A stretch of 64,000 bases of DNA, taken from assembly GCF_033095805.1 (NCBI RefSeq), contig NZ_CP109901.1, positions 1,550,001-1,614,000 of the forward strand, in the 5' to 3' direction. How positions within the stretch are numbered: the stretch's first letter is position 1; each line of letters begins with the position of its first letter. This DNA is from Serratia sp. UGAL515B_01. Lineage in GTDB: Bacteria; Pseudomonadota; Gammaproteobacteria; Enterobacterales; Enterobacteriaceae. A model generated the notes under the pieces. It made no database searches. It was not told where the DNA came from and was given only the letters and a program-made list of their open reading frames with translations. Of the stretch, positions 50,556 to 59,913 are shown piece after piece. Position numbers and translations under genes: made by a program.

Positions 50556-51095
50556 AATAATCTGGTTGTAAGCAGCTAACTGTGTTGCGGTATTAAGAAC
50601 CCTATTTAGGACTGAGTAAGACGGGTAATGTGAAATAAATGTAAATACAATGTGACATTAAACACAAAAACATACTGATTTAATTCTAATTTTTCAAAAA
50701 AAATCATGTTAAAAAACTACCAGCAGATCTATTTCTAAAGCAGAATTATCTCAACTGCATAATTAATATGATTATTTATGTGAATTTTTTATTGCTGAGA
50801 AAAGTAATGCGCGTTTCGACCGGATCTTGTCCCATCCTGTATATACGGGTATATGTTAATAAATGTGTTAAACAGCAGTTAGAGAAAATTCATGTGTAAC
50901 CGCGTTTTGTTGGCTTGAATAAGACCCCGTTAGCTTCAAAATGCAGGTGAACGATCAACAAATGATCAATGAGTTTTAGACTAATTTGAACGCTGTTGCA
51001 GTTGCAGCATAGGGGATGAGTTATGCAGCCAGCCATTATAGGCGGTCGAGGTATACACACTATAGAAACGTCAGTCTCGTCGTGCTGCCATCATT

Positions 51096-51178
51096 AGGCT
51101 GTGTCCCTTAACTGCCCGCCAATGGCGTCAGCCCGTAGGGGTTGTGACGGCACCACGGACAGTTAAGGGACACAGCCT
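51096..51178. repeat. Short family 1 inverted-repeat element
   Basis: An 83-bp element with perfect 19-bp terminal inverted repeats, AGGCTGTGTCCCTTAACTG and its complement. The interior (CAATGGCGTCAGCCCGTAGG, GTGACGGCACCACGGA) is an internally deleted form, in the opposite orientation, of the element at 34125-34395. It would fold into a long hairpin upstream of the aminotransferase gene. Confidence 0.8.
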
Positions 51179-51208
51179 GGCATCGACTTAATAAAAAGGA
51201 TCTTATCT

Positions 51209-52324
51209 ATGTATGCATCAAACACCTTTGCGCGAACCGAAGTACAAGCCCTTAATGGATATAATGCTGGACTGTCAATTGAAGCCGTACAAGAAAGACA
51301 TGGCGTTTTACGGGTCGCCAAGCTTGGTAGCAATGAAAATCCACTGGGTATCTCACCAAAGGCATTAGCTGCATTGACAGCAGAAGCTCACCAGGCTGCA
51401 CTTTATCCCAACCAGTCTTGCGGCATATTGCGTAATGCTCTTGCGCACAAACTGGCTATTGATGGAAAAAATCTGGTTTTTGGCAATGGTTCTGAAGATT
51501 TACTCAGTATTATTTGTCGGGTATTTCTTGATCATGGCGATCAGGTGGTGACTATTCTACCCTCGTTCGGCTTGCATATTATCTATCCACAAGCAGCAGG
51601 AGCAGAAGTAATAGGCGTTCCTATGGGATCTGATATGCGCGTTGATGTTCAGGCTCTTATGGCTGCGATGACGCCCCGCACACGTTTATTAATGTTTTCA
51701 TCGCCGTCCAACCCTGTCGGCTCTGCGCTTAATAGTGCAGAGTTACAGTATGTTATTGATAACTTGCCACCACATACTTTGCTCGTCTTTGACGAAGCTT
51801 ACTTCGAATACGCAAACGGTGAAGCAGATTACCCAGACTGTTTGGAGATGCTGCAAAAAAGTCAGTGTCATTATATCGTCTTAAGAACATTCTCAAAGGC
51901 TTATGCCCTAGCTGGTTTGCGTATTGGTTATGGTATAACCAGTGATCCTGCATTGGCAGAATTAATTGATCGTCTACGTACACCGTTTAATGTCAATCGT
52001 TGCGCGCAGGCTGCCGCTACTGCGGCTCTGGCTGATAATGAACATTTGATTGCCAGCATTCAACATGTGCGTAGTGAACGCTCTCGAATAAATAAAGTTT
52101 TGCAGCAAGATTTAGGCTTACAGCCTATTCCTTCGCTAGCTAACTTTATTTTTTTCTCTAGTCCGTTGGCCGTGGATTCAGTAAATTTATCGCTATTACA
52201 ACAGGGAGTTATTACTAAACCTTGGGCAGAGGCTGGATATCGTCAATTTTTACGTGTTTCGATTGGAAGCTGTGAGGATAATAATCTTTTTCTTCAGGCG
52301 TTAGAGAATGCTTTGCACCAATAA
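51209..52324 (+). CDS. HisC-like PLP aminotransferase
   Basis: A 371-residue fold-type I aminotransferase of the histidinol-phosphate family. LGSNENPLGIS and the PLP-Lys segment TFSKAYALAGLRIGYG (Lys near 230) are clear; FSSPSNPVGSA and VFDEAYFEYA supply other PLP contacts. AAAAGGATC precedes the ATG. It is not in a his operon; the next gene is an NCS1 permease, which suggests a role on an imported nitrogen compound. The true substrate cannot be read from the sequence. Confidence 0.85.
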   Translation: MYASNTFARTEVQALNGYNAGLSIEAVQERHGVLRVAKLGSNENPLGISPKALAALTAEAHQAALYPNQSCGILRNALAHKLAIDGKNLVFGNGSEDLLSIICRVFLDHGDQVVTILPSFGLHIIYPQAAGAEVIGVPMGSDMRVDVQALMAAMTPRTRLLMFSSPSNPVGSALNSAELQYVIDNLPPHTLLVFDEAYFEYANGEADYPDCLEMLQKSQCHYIVLRTFSKAYALAGLRIGYGITSDPALAELIDRLRTPFNVNRCAQAAATAALADNEHLIASIQHVRSERSRINKVLQQDLGLQPIPSLANFIFFSSPLAVDSVNLSLLQQGVITKPWAEAGYRQFLRVSIGSCEDNNLFLQALENALHQ

Positions 52325-52328
52325 GATG

Positions 52329-52455
52329 TATACCCTTCATTCTTCAAGTTGCATGGGTGTTGGCTTCGTCCGTTCGCACCCGTCACAGAGTGAGCTATGC
52401 CCCTGGCGACTCTCAGACTTGCCGCCTACATGCAACTCGAATTATTTTGGGTATA
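52329..52455. repeat. Family 2 inverted-repeat element (TATACCC ends)
   Basis: A 127-bp element from TATACCCTTCATTCTTCAAG to a right end whose complement is TATACCCAAAATAATTCGAG; both are followed inwards by TTGCATG. It lies between the aminotransferase and permease genes. The element at 54871-54997 has the same length and end pattern. Similar elements are known to be abundant in Serratia and Yersinia genomes. Confidence 0.75.
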
Positions 52456-52534
52456 TGTCAGTTAATTGAGGGTAATACATGATGCCAATGTTAATGCCTT
52501 TTTTTGAGTAGCCTTAATTTTAGCGAGGATCCTG

Positions 52535-53929
52535 ATGACTACGCCAAAAACACCACCTTTGATCGAAGCACGAGTAATTGACTTTATTCCAGAAGATGAG
52601 AGACATGGAAAGCCATTCAGCCAATTTACTTTGTGGTTCGGTGCTAACTTGCAAATTACGGCAATTGTTACAGGTGCACTTGCTGTTGTTCTTGGTGGGG
52701 ATGCATTCTGGTCAATCATAGGGTTAATGCTTGGCCAGGTCATCGGCGGAGCCATAATGGCTCTGCACGGTATGCAAGGACCAAAGCTCGGTTTACCTCA
52801 AATGGTGACCAGCCGTGCACAATTTGGCGTACTGGGCGCATCGATTCCTATTGTATTGGTTTGTACGCTTTACATGGGGTTTAATACCACAGGGCTTATT
52901 TTGGCTGGGCAGGCGATCTCACAGTTGGCCCATGTTAGCAGCACAGCGGGTATTCTCACCTTTGCCGCCATCGTTATCATCTCTGCGATGATTGGTTATC
53001 GTTTGATTCACCGTTTAGGGCGTGTTGCGACGGTACTTGGCATACTCGCTTTCACTTATCTTTTTATTCGTTTACTGACGATAAATGATATCTCTCTATT
53101 ATTAGAAAATCGTCATTTTCAATGGGATAAATTTTTAATTGCTGTTTCGCTTTCAGCATCATGGCAGATTTCATTTTCGCCTTATGCATCGGACTATTCA
53201 CGTTACCTTCCTAGTAAAACGCCATCGTCGAAAGTTTTTTTTGCCATTTGGTCAGGTTCGGTTATTGGTTCACAAATATCAATGGTATTAGGCGTATTTG
53301 CTGCGGCACTGGCCGGTAGTCAGTTTTCAGGTAATGAGGTTGGTTATATCGTTAGTCTGGGGGCTAACGGTATTATGGCAGCGCTACTTTATTTCAGTAT
53401 TGCTTTTGGAAAGGTAACTATTTCAACCCTGAACGCCTATGGTAGTCTTATGTGCCTCACCACGATCATCAGTGGCTTCAAGGGGAATATTAACCATAAT
53501 AAGTACCAGAGATTGGCTGTTGTGATTTTTATTGTTGGCGTTTCCACCTGTTTGGCATTTTTGGCTAAAGATGATTTTTTGAGGGCATTTAGAGCATTTT
53601 TGCTTTTTTTACTGACATTTTTTACGCCTTGGGCGGCCATTAACATAGCTAGCTTCTATTTTGTATCTAAAGGGCATTATGATAATGCTTCATTACTTGA
53701 CCCTGATGGATGCTATGGGCGTTGGAATTTTTTTGGTATCAGTATTTATTTTTTAGGTGTTTTAATTCAAATTCCATTTATTTCAACCACACTCTACACA
53801 GGGCCGATATATACTTGGTTAGGTACTGATATTTCATGGATAGTGGGGTTAATCGTTCCGGCTACGCTTTACTCTGTTTTTGGTCATCAGAAGGCTAACG
53901 TATTGCGATCGCTAGAAAACAGTCATTAA
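52535..53929 (+). CDS. NCS1 family purine/cytosine-type permease
   Basis: A 464-residue membrane protein with about 12 spans. The start (VIDFIPEDERHGKPFSQFTLWFGANLQITAIVTGALAV) and GPKLGLPQMVTSRAQFGVLGASIP are typical of the CodB-like NCS1 nucleobase/cation symporters, as is the DYSRYLP segment. GCGAGGATCCTG precedes the ATG. Probably cotranscribed with the aminotransferase 210 bases upstream, with the family 2 repeat between them. Confidence 0.88.
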   Translation: MTTPKTPPLIEARVIDFIPEDERHGKPFSQFTLWFGANLQITAIVTGALAVVLGGDAFWSIIGLMLGQVIGGAIMALHGMQGPKLGLPQMVTSRAQFGVLGASIPIVLVCTLYMGFNTTGLILAGQAISQLAHVSSTAGILTFAAIVIISAMIGYRLIHRLGRVATVLGILAFTYLFIRLLTINDISLLLENRHFQWDKFLIAVSLSASWQISFSPYASDYSRYLPSKTPSSKVFFAIWSGSVIGSQISMVLGVFAAALAGSQFSGNEVGYIVSLGANGIMAALLYFSIAFGKVTISTLNAYGSLMCLTTIISGFKGNINHNKYQRLAVVIFIVGVSTCLAFLAKDDFLRAFRAFLLFLLTFFTPWAAINIASFYFVSKGHYDNASLLDPDGCYGRWNFFGISIYFLGVLIQIPFISTTLYTGPIYTWLGTDISWIVGLIVPATLYSVFGHQKANVLRSLENSH

Positions 53930-54029
53930 GCAGCGATGTTTGCCGCACGCATTATTCCCACCTACCTGAAGCTTACAGTGAAGCGGTATTAAGCGCGGTT
54001 ATTTAGTCTTGCTTTAGTCTTGCGCTCAA

Positions 54030-54050
54030 ACGAGCACCATGGGTGCTCGT
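54030..54050. terminator. Terminator between the permease and yjjA genes
   Basis: ACGAGCACC and GGTGCTCGT form a perfect 9-bp stem with a three-base loop; T residues follow on the plus strand and A residues precede, so it may work for both converging genes. Confidence 0.8.
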
Positions 54051-54119
54051 TTATCATTAGTAGCATAGCGCTTAGGGTACATATGTTACTGAAGTTGCAT
54101 GTACCACTTGTAAAGTGGA

Positions 54120-54611
54120 TCAGAAAATAAAGGATTTACCCTGCTTAAGCGCCAAATCGCAAGCTTTCTGTTTCACTTTCTCGGTAATTTCTGAATTCCC
54201 TAAGCTATTCAGATCCAATTTTTTACCGTCACCTGTACTCAGCAAACCGTCAATGCCTTGCTGAAAATCTGCGCTTTTTGCACTAGCTGGGTTAGCGGTA
54301 TCCAGTTTATCAAGTAACTTATCCTTCACCGCCGCCGCGTCACCCCCAGAAAGGATGTTATTTTTCACACAGTATTGCAAGATACCTGCAGCGTTGTTCA
54401 TGTTACCCGCGCTAAGGGCCTTTTCACCACCGTTTAACAACCCAGTGAGTGAAGACAGTGACATACTTTCACCGCTCGCGCCGCCACCTGATTTGCTTAA
54501 CTGACCGGCCGCGCTGTTGATAGAATCCATCAACCCAGCAGCCTGAACAGTACTTGCAACCATGACAGTGCCCATGGTTAATGCTAGCAATAAGCGATGT
54601 GTCGTGCTCAT
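54120..54611 (-). CDS. yjjA: DUF2501 secreted protein (YjjA-like)
   Basis: A 163-residue exported protein. A signal peptide (MSTTHRLLLALTMGTVMVAS, cleavage near VQAAG) is followed by a Gly/Ser-rich stretch and the DUF2501 core (AGILQYCVKNNILSGGDAAAVKDKLL; QKACDLALKQGKSFIF). It resembles E. coli YjjA, of unknown function. It converges on the permease gene. Confidence 0.85.
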   Translation of the reverse strand: MSTTHRLLLALTMGTVMVASTVQAAGLMDSINSAAGQLSKSGGGASGESMSLSSLTGLLNGGEKALSAGNMNNAAGILQYCVKNNILSGGDAAAVKDKLLDKLDTANPASAKSADFQQGIDGLLSTGDGKKLDLNSLGNSEITEKVKQKACDLALKQGKSFIF

Positions 54612-54870
54612 AAAGGTAAATCTCCTGTATCTTCAAAATGAATGGTATTGTTGCTGCTTAAATCATAGCCTTCAATATTGCGTATTCCGACAATTTCCTT
54701 TTCTCGTACAGCCAAACAGTTTTCGGATTGATTGCCGTCGACGCTGAAGACGACTACCTGTACATCGTGTGCTTCATAAAGATAGGACAATAGAGAGAAA
54801 CTACCATACCAAAAAATAAAAAAACAAATTTATTAAAAGTTTGAGGAGGCGGAGGGAATAAATAGACTTA

Positions 54871-54997
54871 TATACTCTAAATAATTCGAGTTGCATGAAG
54901 GTGGCAACGCAGCGAATCCCCAGGAATTTACTTATGCAAGGGACTCGAGTGAGCGAGGAAAGTCAACACACATATAGTTTGAACTATGACGAGTAAA
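54871..54997. repeat. Family 2 inverted-repeat element, second full copy
   Basis: Begins TATACTCTAAATAATTCGAG, then TTGCATG, and ends near GAACTATGACGAGTA; length (127 bp) equals the copy at 52329-52455, to which it aligns in the opposite orientation. The rest of 54612-55154 holds no credible gene. Confidence 0.65.
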
Positions 54998-55154
54998 GCT
55001 GTTGGGGTTGATGATTGCGTACAATTTTGGCTTATCAGAGGGAGTGTAAACTGACGAGAGTTTCATTAACTGAGACCCGCAACACAGCCCTTGGTTATCA
55101 CATTGAAGATTCAACTTGCCGCATTTGGACGTTAACTCAGGCTTTTGTTAAATT

Positions 55155-55244
55155 TGGCGGTGAGGGAGGGGTTCGAACCCTCGATACGCTTTCACGTATA
55201 CACACTTTCCAGGCGTGCTCCTTCAGCCACTCAGACACCTCACC
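55155..55244 (-). tRNA. tRNA-Ser(GGA), copy 2
   Basis: Ninety bases, nearly identical to the copy at 50205-50294. The three differences are all neutral for folding: the acceptor wobble is a G-C pair here, and in the variable arm the wobble moves by one pair (TACGT-GAAA-GCGTA). Anticodon GGA and encoded GCCA end are the same. Confidence 0.96.
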
Positions 55245-55508
55245 GTTTTGCCATTAACAGCGCTCTATGCTGTTAATGGGGCTAATGTAGGAGAGTCGAA
55301 TGCCAACGTCAATACTCTTCTTCTATAAGCAAGTCTGTTAAGCCAAAATGACAACAATCTGCTGATTTGACAGACGAATATTGCTTTAGCGGTGCGCGAT
55401 GGTGTTAAACGTTGCCATTAGCCGAACGCAAACAGGTAAATCTAGTTTTATGCTTGAGTCGACAAATAAAGTGGGAAAAGACACATACAAATCCAAAGGA
55501 AGCCAACA

Positions 55509-56450
55509 ATGAACATCATTTTCTATCATCCGTATTTTGACGTGCAGGATTGGTTGACGGGAATGGCTCAACGCCTGCCGCAAGCCAACCTCAGGGCATG
55601 GAAGCCGGGAGACGATCGTCCTGCTGATTATGCACTCGTGTGGCGCCAGCCTCATGAAATGCTGGCAAATCGGCGTGATCTGAAAGGTGTGTTTGTCTTG
55701 GGAGCAGGGGTTGATGGCGTCTTGGAGCAGGAGCGTCAACACCCAGGGACTTTGCCTGCCGGAGTTCCGTTGCTCAGGCTAGAGGATACTGGCATGGTGC
55801 AACAGATGAAGGAATATGCGCTGGCATGCGTTTTACGCTATTTCCGCCGTTTTGATGAGTACCAATTACAGCAGCAGAAACAAGAGTGGTTACCATTAGA
55901 ACCCCATCAACAAGGCAATTTTACGGTCGGCATTCTAGGGGCTGGGGTGTTGGGAGGAGGTGTGGCCCAAAAACTGGTGGAGTTTGGCTTTAACGTGCGT
56001 TGCTGGAGCCGCAGCCACAAAAATATCGCAGGCGTACAAAGTTTTGCTGGAAAGGAACAGCTAATCGCGTTTCTTGATGGGACACGTCTATTGATCAATC
56101 TGTTGCCGAATACGCCGGAAACGGTCGGTATTCTAAATCGGCGCTTGTTTACCCGTCTGGTGCCGGGGGCCTATTTGATTAATCTGGCTCGTGGAACGCA
56201 TCTGGTGGAAGACGATCTGCTGCTGATGCTGGAGCAAGGGCAAATTGCAGCAGCGACGCTTGATGTGTTCGTTAAAGAACCACTACCGCAACCCCATGCA
56301 TTCTGGCTTCATCCCCGTGTCACCATGACGCCACATATTGCTGCTGTTACTTTACCTGAACAGGCGATGGATCAGGTCAGTGCGAATATTCTGGCTATTG
56401 AAGGCGGAAAGTCACCGACTGGACTGGTGGATATCCAACGCGGCTACTAG
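55509..56450 (+). CDS. ghrA: Glyoxylate/hydroxypyruvate reductase A
   Basis: A 313-residue NAD(P)H-dependent 2-hydroxyacid dehydrogenase reducing glyoxylate and hydroxypyruvate. MNIIFYHPYFDVQDWL is the GhrA start; the nucleotide loop GILGAGVLGGGVAQKL and the catalytic His in HPRVTMTPHIAAVT are intact. AAAGGAAGCC precedes the ATG. It leads the conserved run ghrA-ycdX-ycdY. Confidence 0.96.
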   Translation: MNIIFYHPYFDVQDWLTGMAQRLPQANLRAWKPGDDRPADYALVWRQPHEMLANRRDLKGVFVLGAGVDGVLEQERQHPGTLPAGVPLLRLEDTGMVQQMKEYALACVLRYFRRFDEYQLQQQKQEWLPLEPHQQGNFTVGILGAGVLGGGVAQKLVEFGFNVRCWSRSHKNIAGVQSFAGKEQLIAFLDGTRLLINLLPNTPETVGILNRRLFTRLVPGAYLINLARGTHLVEDDLLLMLEQGQIAAATLDVFVKEPLPQPHAFWLHPRVTMTPHIAAVTLPEQAMDQVSANILAIEGGKSPTGLVDIQRGY

Positions 56451-56574
56451 ATGATTTCATTAACCGTACGTGAGGGGGGGGGTGGCGGCCATTGGTGCTC
56501 AGAGTCATGCATGAGTCACACAGTTTGGTGGTGCAAATAAGCGGCTAACAACCTAGCAATGCGCTAAAATGCTC

Positions 56575-56662
56575 GCAGCCCCAAGGGGACACCCCAAAAG
56601 CCATCCGCCTTGATGACAGGCTTTTGCGTTTGCGACGGCAAGGCATAAGGGACACAGTCTAG
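56575..56662. repeat. Decayed family 1 repeat between ghrA and ycdX
   Basis: The right end AAGGGACACAGTCTAG matches the family 1 terminus with one change, and CCGCCTTGAT inside matches the complement of the long copy's interior. AAAAGCC...GGCTTTT also forms a stem. The remaining ghrA-ycdX gap (56451-56695) has no gene; an eight-G run lies at about 56475. Confidence 0.45.
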
Positions 56663-56695
56663 TGATCCTGGTGGACGTTTAAAGAAGGAAGATAA

Positions 56696-57433
56696 ATGTA
56701 TCCTGTTGATTTACATATGCATACCGTTGCCAGTAGCCATGCCTATAGTACTCTGCACGACTATATCGCTGAAGCAAAGCGCAAAGGCATAACGCTGTTT
56801 GCAATCACTGACCATGGGCCTGATATGGCAGATGCGCCGCATTACTGGCACTTTATGAATATGCGTGTCTGGCCGCGTCTGGTGGATGGGGTTGGTATCC
56901 TGCGTGGTATTGAAGCTAATATCAAAAACCTAGCCGGTGATATTGACTGTACCGGCCCAATGCTCAATGAAATTGACCTGATCATTGCTGGATTTCATGA
57001 GCCGGTTTTTGCGCCTCAAGGCAAAGCCGCTAACACTGAAGCGATGATTGCCGCTATGGCACAGGGGGACGTTCATATCATCAGTCATCCTGGCAACCCG
57101 AAGTATCCTATCGACATCCCTGCGGTAGCGGCGGCAGCGGCGCAGTATGACGTCGCGTTGGAGCTCAATAACTCCTCCTTTAGCCATTCGCGCAAGGGAA
57201 GTGAAGAGAATTGTCGCGCTATAGCGGCTGCGGTACGTGATGCGGGAGGATGGTTGGCTCTTGGCTCTGATTCGCACGTGGCTTTTTCTCTTGGCGGTTT
57301 TGAACACTGTGAACGTATTATTGAGGACGTTGCTTTTCCGTCAGCGCGTATCCTGAACGAGTCACCGCGCCGCATACTGGACTTTCTTGAGCAGCGCGGT
57401 AAGCCCGCGATTGCGGAGTTGGCCGTTCTGTGA
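56696..57433 (+). CDS. ycdX: PHP-domain phosphatase YcdX
   Basis: A 245-residue trinuclear-zinc phosphatase. [34 protein letters not shown] and [10 protein letters not shown] are the metal-binding blocks of the PHP family. AGGAAGATAA precedes the ATG. In E. coli it is linked to swarming and works with the YcdY chaperone, whose gene follows here. Confidence 0.95.
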   Translation: MYPVDLHMHTVASSHAYSTLHDYIAEAKRKGITLFAITDHGPDMADAPHYWHFMNMRVWPRLVDGVGILRGIEANIKNLAGDIDCTGPMLNEIDLIIAGFHEPVFAPQGKAANTEAMIAAMAQGDVHIISHPGNPKYPIDIPAVAAAAAQYDVALELNNSSFSHSRKGSEENCRAIAAAVRDAGGWLALGSDSHVAFSLGGFEHCERIIEDVAFPSARILNESPRRILDFLEQRGKPAIAELAVL

Positions 57434-57474
57434 CATCGTCGCGGAAAATTTTTTGTCTTGTATAGGGCGTTATC

Positions 57475-58053
57475 ATGAATGAGTTTTCTGTTGTTTGCCG
57501 GGTGTTGGGTACTCTTTTTTATCGCCAGCCGCAGGATCCGTTACTGGTACCACTTTTGACCCTGATCACAGAGGGAAAACTTAAGCAGCATTGGCCGCTG
57601 GAACAGGATGAATTACTGACTCGTCTACAACAGCATTGTGATGCCCATTTATTAGCCACTGATTTCAATGCGCTGTTTGTTGGCAGTGAATGTAGTGTTT
57701 CACCGTTCCGTTCGGCCTATATTGCAGACGCAAACGAGATGCAAGTACGCGTTTTCCTGCAGCAACGTGGCATGCCTTTGGGCGAACCTCCGGTCGATCA
57801 CTTTGGTTTGTTACTGCTAGCGGCCTCTTGGCTGGAAGATCAATCGCAAGAAGACGAGACACAGGCACAAATCACCTTGTTTGATGAGTTTTTACTGCCG
57901 TGGTGCGCGCGTTTTCTGGGTAAGGTTGAAGCGCATGCAACCAACAGTTTCTATCGGACTTTGGCTGTACTGACCCGTGAGGCGATTGCTACAATGCGTG
58001 ATGAGCTGGCTGAATATGAGCAGCAGGAAGAAGAACCGGGCGAAGACGAGTAG
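57475..58053 (+). CDS. ycdY: TorD-family chaperone YcdY
   Basis: A 192-residue all-helical protein of the TorD/DmsD redox-chaperone family (MNEFSVVCRVLGTLFYRQPQDPLL; FVGSECSVSPFRSAYI; PVDHFGLLLLAASWL). It is reported to help YcdX acquire zinc in E. coli. It starts 41 bases after ycdX; the C-terminus is very acidic (EYEQQEEEPGEDE). Confidence 0.93.
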   Translation: MNEFSVVCRVLGTLFYRQPQDPLLVPLLTLITEGKLKQHWPLEQDELLTRLQQHCDAHLLATDFNALFVGSECSVSPFRSAYIADANEMQVRVFLQQRGMPLGEPPVDHFGLLLLAASWLEDQSQEDETQAQITLFDEFLLPWCARFLGKVEAHATNSFYRTLAVLTREAIATMRDELAEYEQQEEEPGEDE

Positions 58054-58061
58054 TGTGATAG

Positions 58062-58088
58062 GGGCGCAGTTGATGCAAAACTGCGCCC
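58062..58088. other. Hairpin between ycdY and yceB
   Basis: GGGCGCAGTT and AACTGCGCCC form a perfect 10-bp stem with a seven-base loop between two converging genes. No strong T-run follows on either strand, so termination here may be weak or need other factors. Confidence 0.55.
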
Positions 58089-58098
58089 TGAAGGATTG

Positions 58099-58662
58099 TT
58101 AGTCGGTGAAAGGGATCACCAACTGACCCGGTTTGACTTCCAGTCCCTTGGCCAGTTTTCGCGCCAGCGCCTCGGTTTTACTTCTCTCTGGTTCCAGAAC
58201 AAACGCTGGCTGTAGATCGAAATAGGCTTTCAGTGATTGATTGAGATAAGGCGTCAGTGCTTTCATCACCGTATCCATCTTTTCCGGTTGCACTTTGTAA
58301 TCAATCAACTCCATTTCTTTAAGGAATATTGCCCCCTTCTCAGGGTCATAGATGGGCTGTGCTTTCAATGTCAGTTGCAGCTCTGCATCCTGCGGCCCGA
58401 GTATCGAGGTGATACTCACCTTGGCATTGCCAGATAGCGTGACTTTGCCCGGTTCAGTGCGGCCTATCTGGCTTTGCAACTGGGTTAACACGATATTGGC
58501 ATCAACCAGCCCCTGTACCCCAATTTGCTTTTTATAGTTATTGTGTTTTTGCAGGTAATCATTCACTTCCTGCTCACTGATGGTGTATTGGGTTAATGGG
58601 GTGCAACCAGCAAGCAGGCTGGCAAATACCAGTACTGCTATGCTCATTAAGATCTTTTTCAT
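58099..58662 (-). CDS. yceB: DUF1439 lipoprotein YceB
   Basis: A 187-residue lipoprotein: signal MKKILMSIAVLVFASLLAGC with lipobox LAGC at Cys20. The body (QYTISEQEVNDYLQKHNNYKKQIGVQGLVDANIVL; SGNAKVSITSILGPQ) fits DUF1439/YceB. Function is not established; it is thought to be an envelope lipid- or murein-related protein. It lies beside grxB as in E. coli. Confidence 0.93.
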   Translation of the reverse strand: MKKILMSIAVLVFASLLAGCTPLTQYTISEQEVNDYLQKHNNYKKQIGVQGLVDANIVLTQLQSQIGRTEPGKVTLSGNAKVSITSILGPQDAELQLTLKAQPIYDPEKGAIFLKEMELIDYKVQPEKMDTVMKALTPYLNQSLKAYFDLQPAFVLEPERSKTEALARKLAKGLEVKPGQLVIPFTD

Positions 58663-59045
58663 TCGTTCCTCGTAACACTGTCGATGGATATGCTGGAGAA
58701 CATAGATTTTACCTTCTTGATTTCAATCAGTTGCTTGAAAAACGGCATGTAAAACGCTTGGCTGCCAGCAAAGGAAAATTTGTTCGGCGAGCAGGATAAC
58801 AGATGATGTAACGCAATGGGTGTTTTAGCATGCATATCCTGCTGGAACTGATTACTACCACGGTACTTCAATAGATAAAGTATGGCCTGTTGTTAAGTCG
58901 GTTTTGAGTATCGTGCTGATGCCGAAGGCGGGATCTGGACGATGTCTATGCCATTATCCGCAAATCGGCACTAGGCAGTCTCCTTTAACTTCCTACGGTA
59001 CCCTCGTAGACCAAAAAGTCTGTTTGCTGCGTCGTTGGCAGCAAA
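58663..59045. other. Gene-free region between yceB and grxB
   Basis: About 380 bp. No credible gene: the frames here lack ribosome sites and family likeness. ACCACGGTACTTCAA near 58857 also occurs in similar form upstream of nhaB (near 34052), perhaps a shared repeat scrap. The rest shows nothing clear. Confidence 0.5.
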
Positions 59046-59693
59046 CTATTGCTCCATATCTAGCAGTAACGGGACTTCACTGCGTTTTGCCATTCGGTTG
59101 CGATAGGTTTCCACGTTATTGGGCCATGCCACTCCTGCCACTATCGATAATGAACGCAACAGCGAGAAAAGCTGAATGTCATCCTCAGTAAGAACGCCAT
59201 TGACCGCATCTGGGGATACGATAAGCGTTGAGAGTGTCTGCAGGTCATCCTCCAACTGGACAATCAAATCAGCACTGTCGGCAAGCAGGGCAGGAAAATT
59301 AACGGTCGCGCTCTGTTTTTTATCAGTGAAATAACGACGCGCGTTGTCAGTGGCGAACTCTTCGAAATCGGCATTGGCAAAACGCGGCAGTAATAGTTTG
59401 TTGGCGTAACTGTAGGTATGGTTTAGCCAGGTAGCGATCGCAGGATTGTTTTGCCCTAGCAGGATAGGGTTACCGTCCAGGCCATCGACATAATGAATAA
59501 TATCCATACTTTCAGGCATAAAAGTGCCGTCGTTTTTTTGCAGGATTGGGGCCATTTTCTGGCCAATCATGTCAGTAGGCGTGGTGACATCGTCGTAGAG
59601 CAGGGTAACTAAGCGGACGGGCAGATCCTTCAGGCCGAAAATCATGCGTGCTTTCACACAAAATGGGCAATGATCGTAAATGAACAGTTTCAT
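59046..59693 (-). CDS. grxB: Glutaredoxin 2
   Basis: A 215-residue GST-fold glutaredoxin. The active site CPFC is at residues 9-12 (DHCPFCVKARM), and the thioredoxin-like part is followed by an all-helical GST-type domain, the layout peculiar to Grx2. PESMDIIHYVDGLDG binds glutathione. Full length. Confidence 0.96.
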   Translation of the reverse strand: MKLFIYDHCPFCVKARMIFGLKDLPVRLVTLLYDDVTTPTDMIGQKMAPILQKNDGTFMPESMDIIHYVDGLDGNPILLGQNNPAIATWLNHTYSYANKLLLPRFANADFEEFATDNARRYFTDKKQSATVNFPALLADSADLIVQLEDDLQTLSTLIVSPDAVNGVLTEDDIQLFSLLRSLSIVAGVAWPNNVETYRNRMAKRSEVPLLLDMEQ

Positions 59694-59913
59694 GCTTGCT
59701 TCCTTCGTCAGGTTTTAAAAGCAATAATTACCACAGCCAACGCGGGTTGCTGTACAAGGTTGTGGCACTGGCAATGCGTCATAGTAAACTTTTCCGCACG
59801 TATTTTCTTGCTCACTGACGCGCAACAACAGAAAAAGGATCAGGCTACGGTGCTCTTCAGGTACGACTGATCATCACGGTCTCGCCAGGACGACGATCAC
59901 ATATCTGAATGAC

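Larger units (their letters stand above)
50295..51208. other. Gene-free region with repeat copies
   Basis: About 900 bp without a credible gene. It holds a partial family 1 repeat (50516-50555), a very AT-rich stretch (50640-50830) that may hold promoters or bind H-NS, and the short family 1 element 51096-51178 just upstream of the aminotransferase gene. No riboswitch motif was recognised. Confidence 0.6.

Noticed and set aside
54608..54790. 60-codon frame upstream of yjjA on the minus strand
   Set aside because: It starts at a TTG without a ribosome site and has no likeness to known proteins; overlap with the yjjA start is probably chance.
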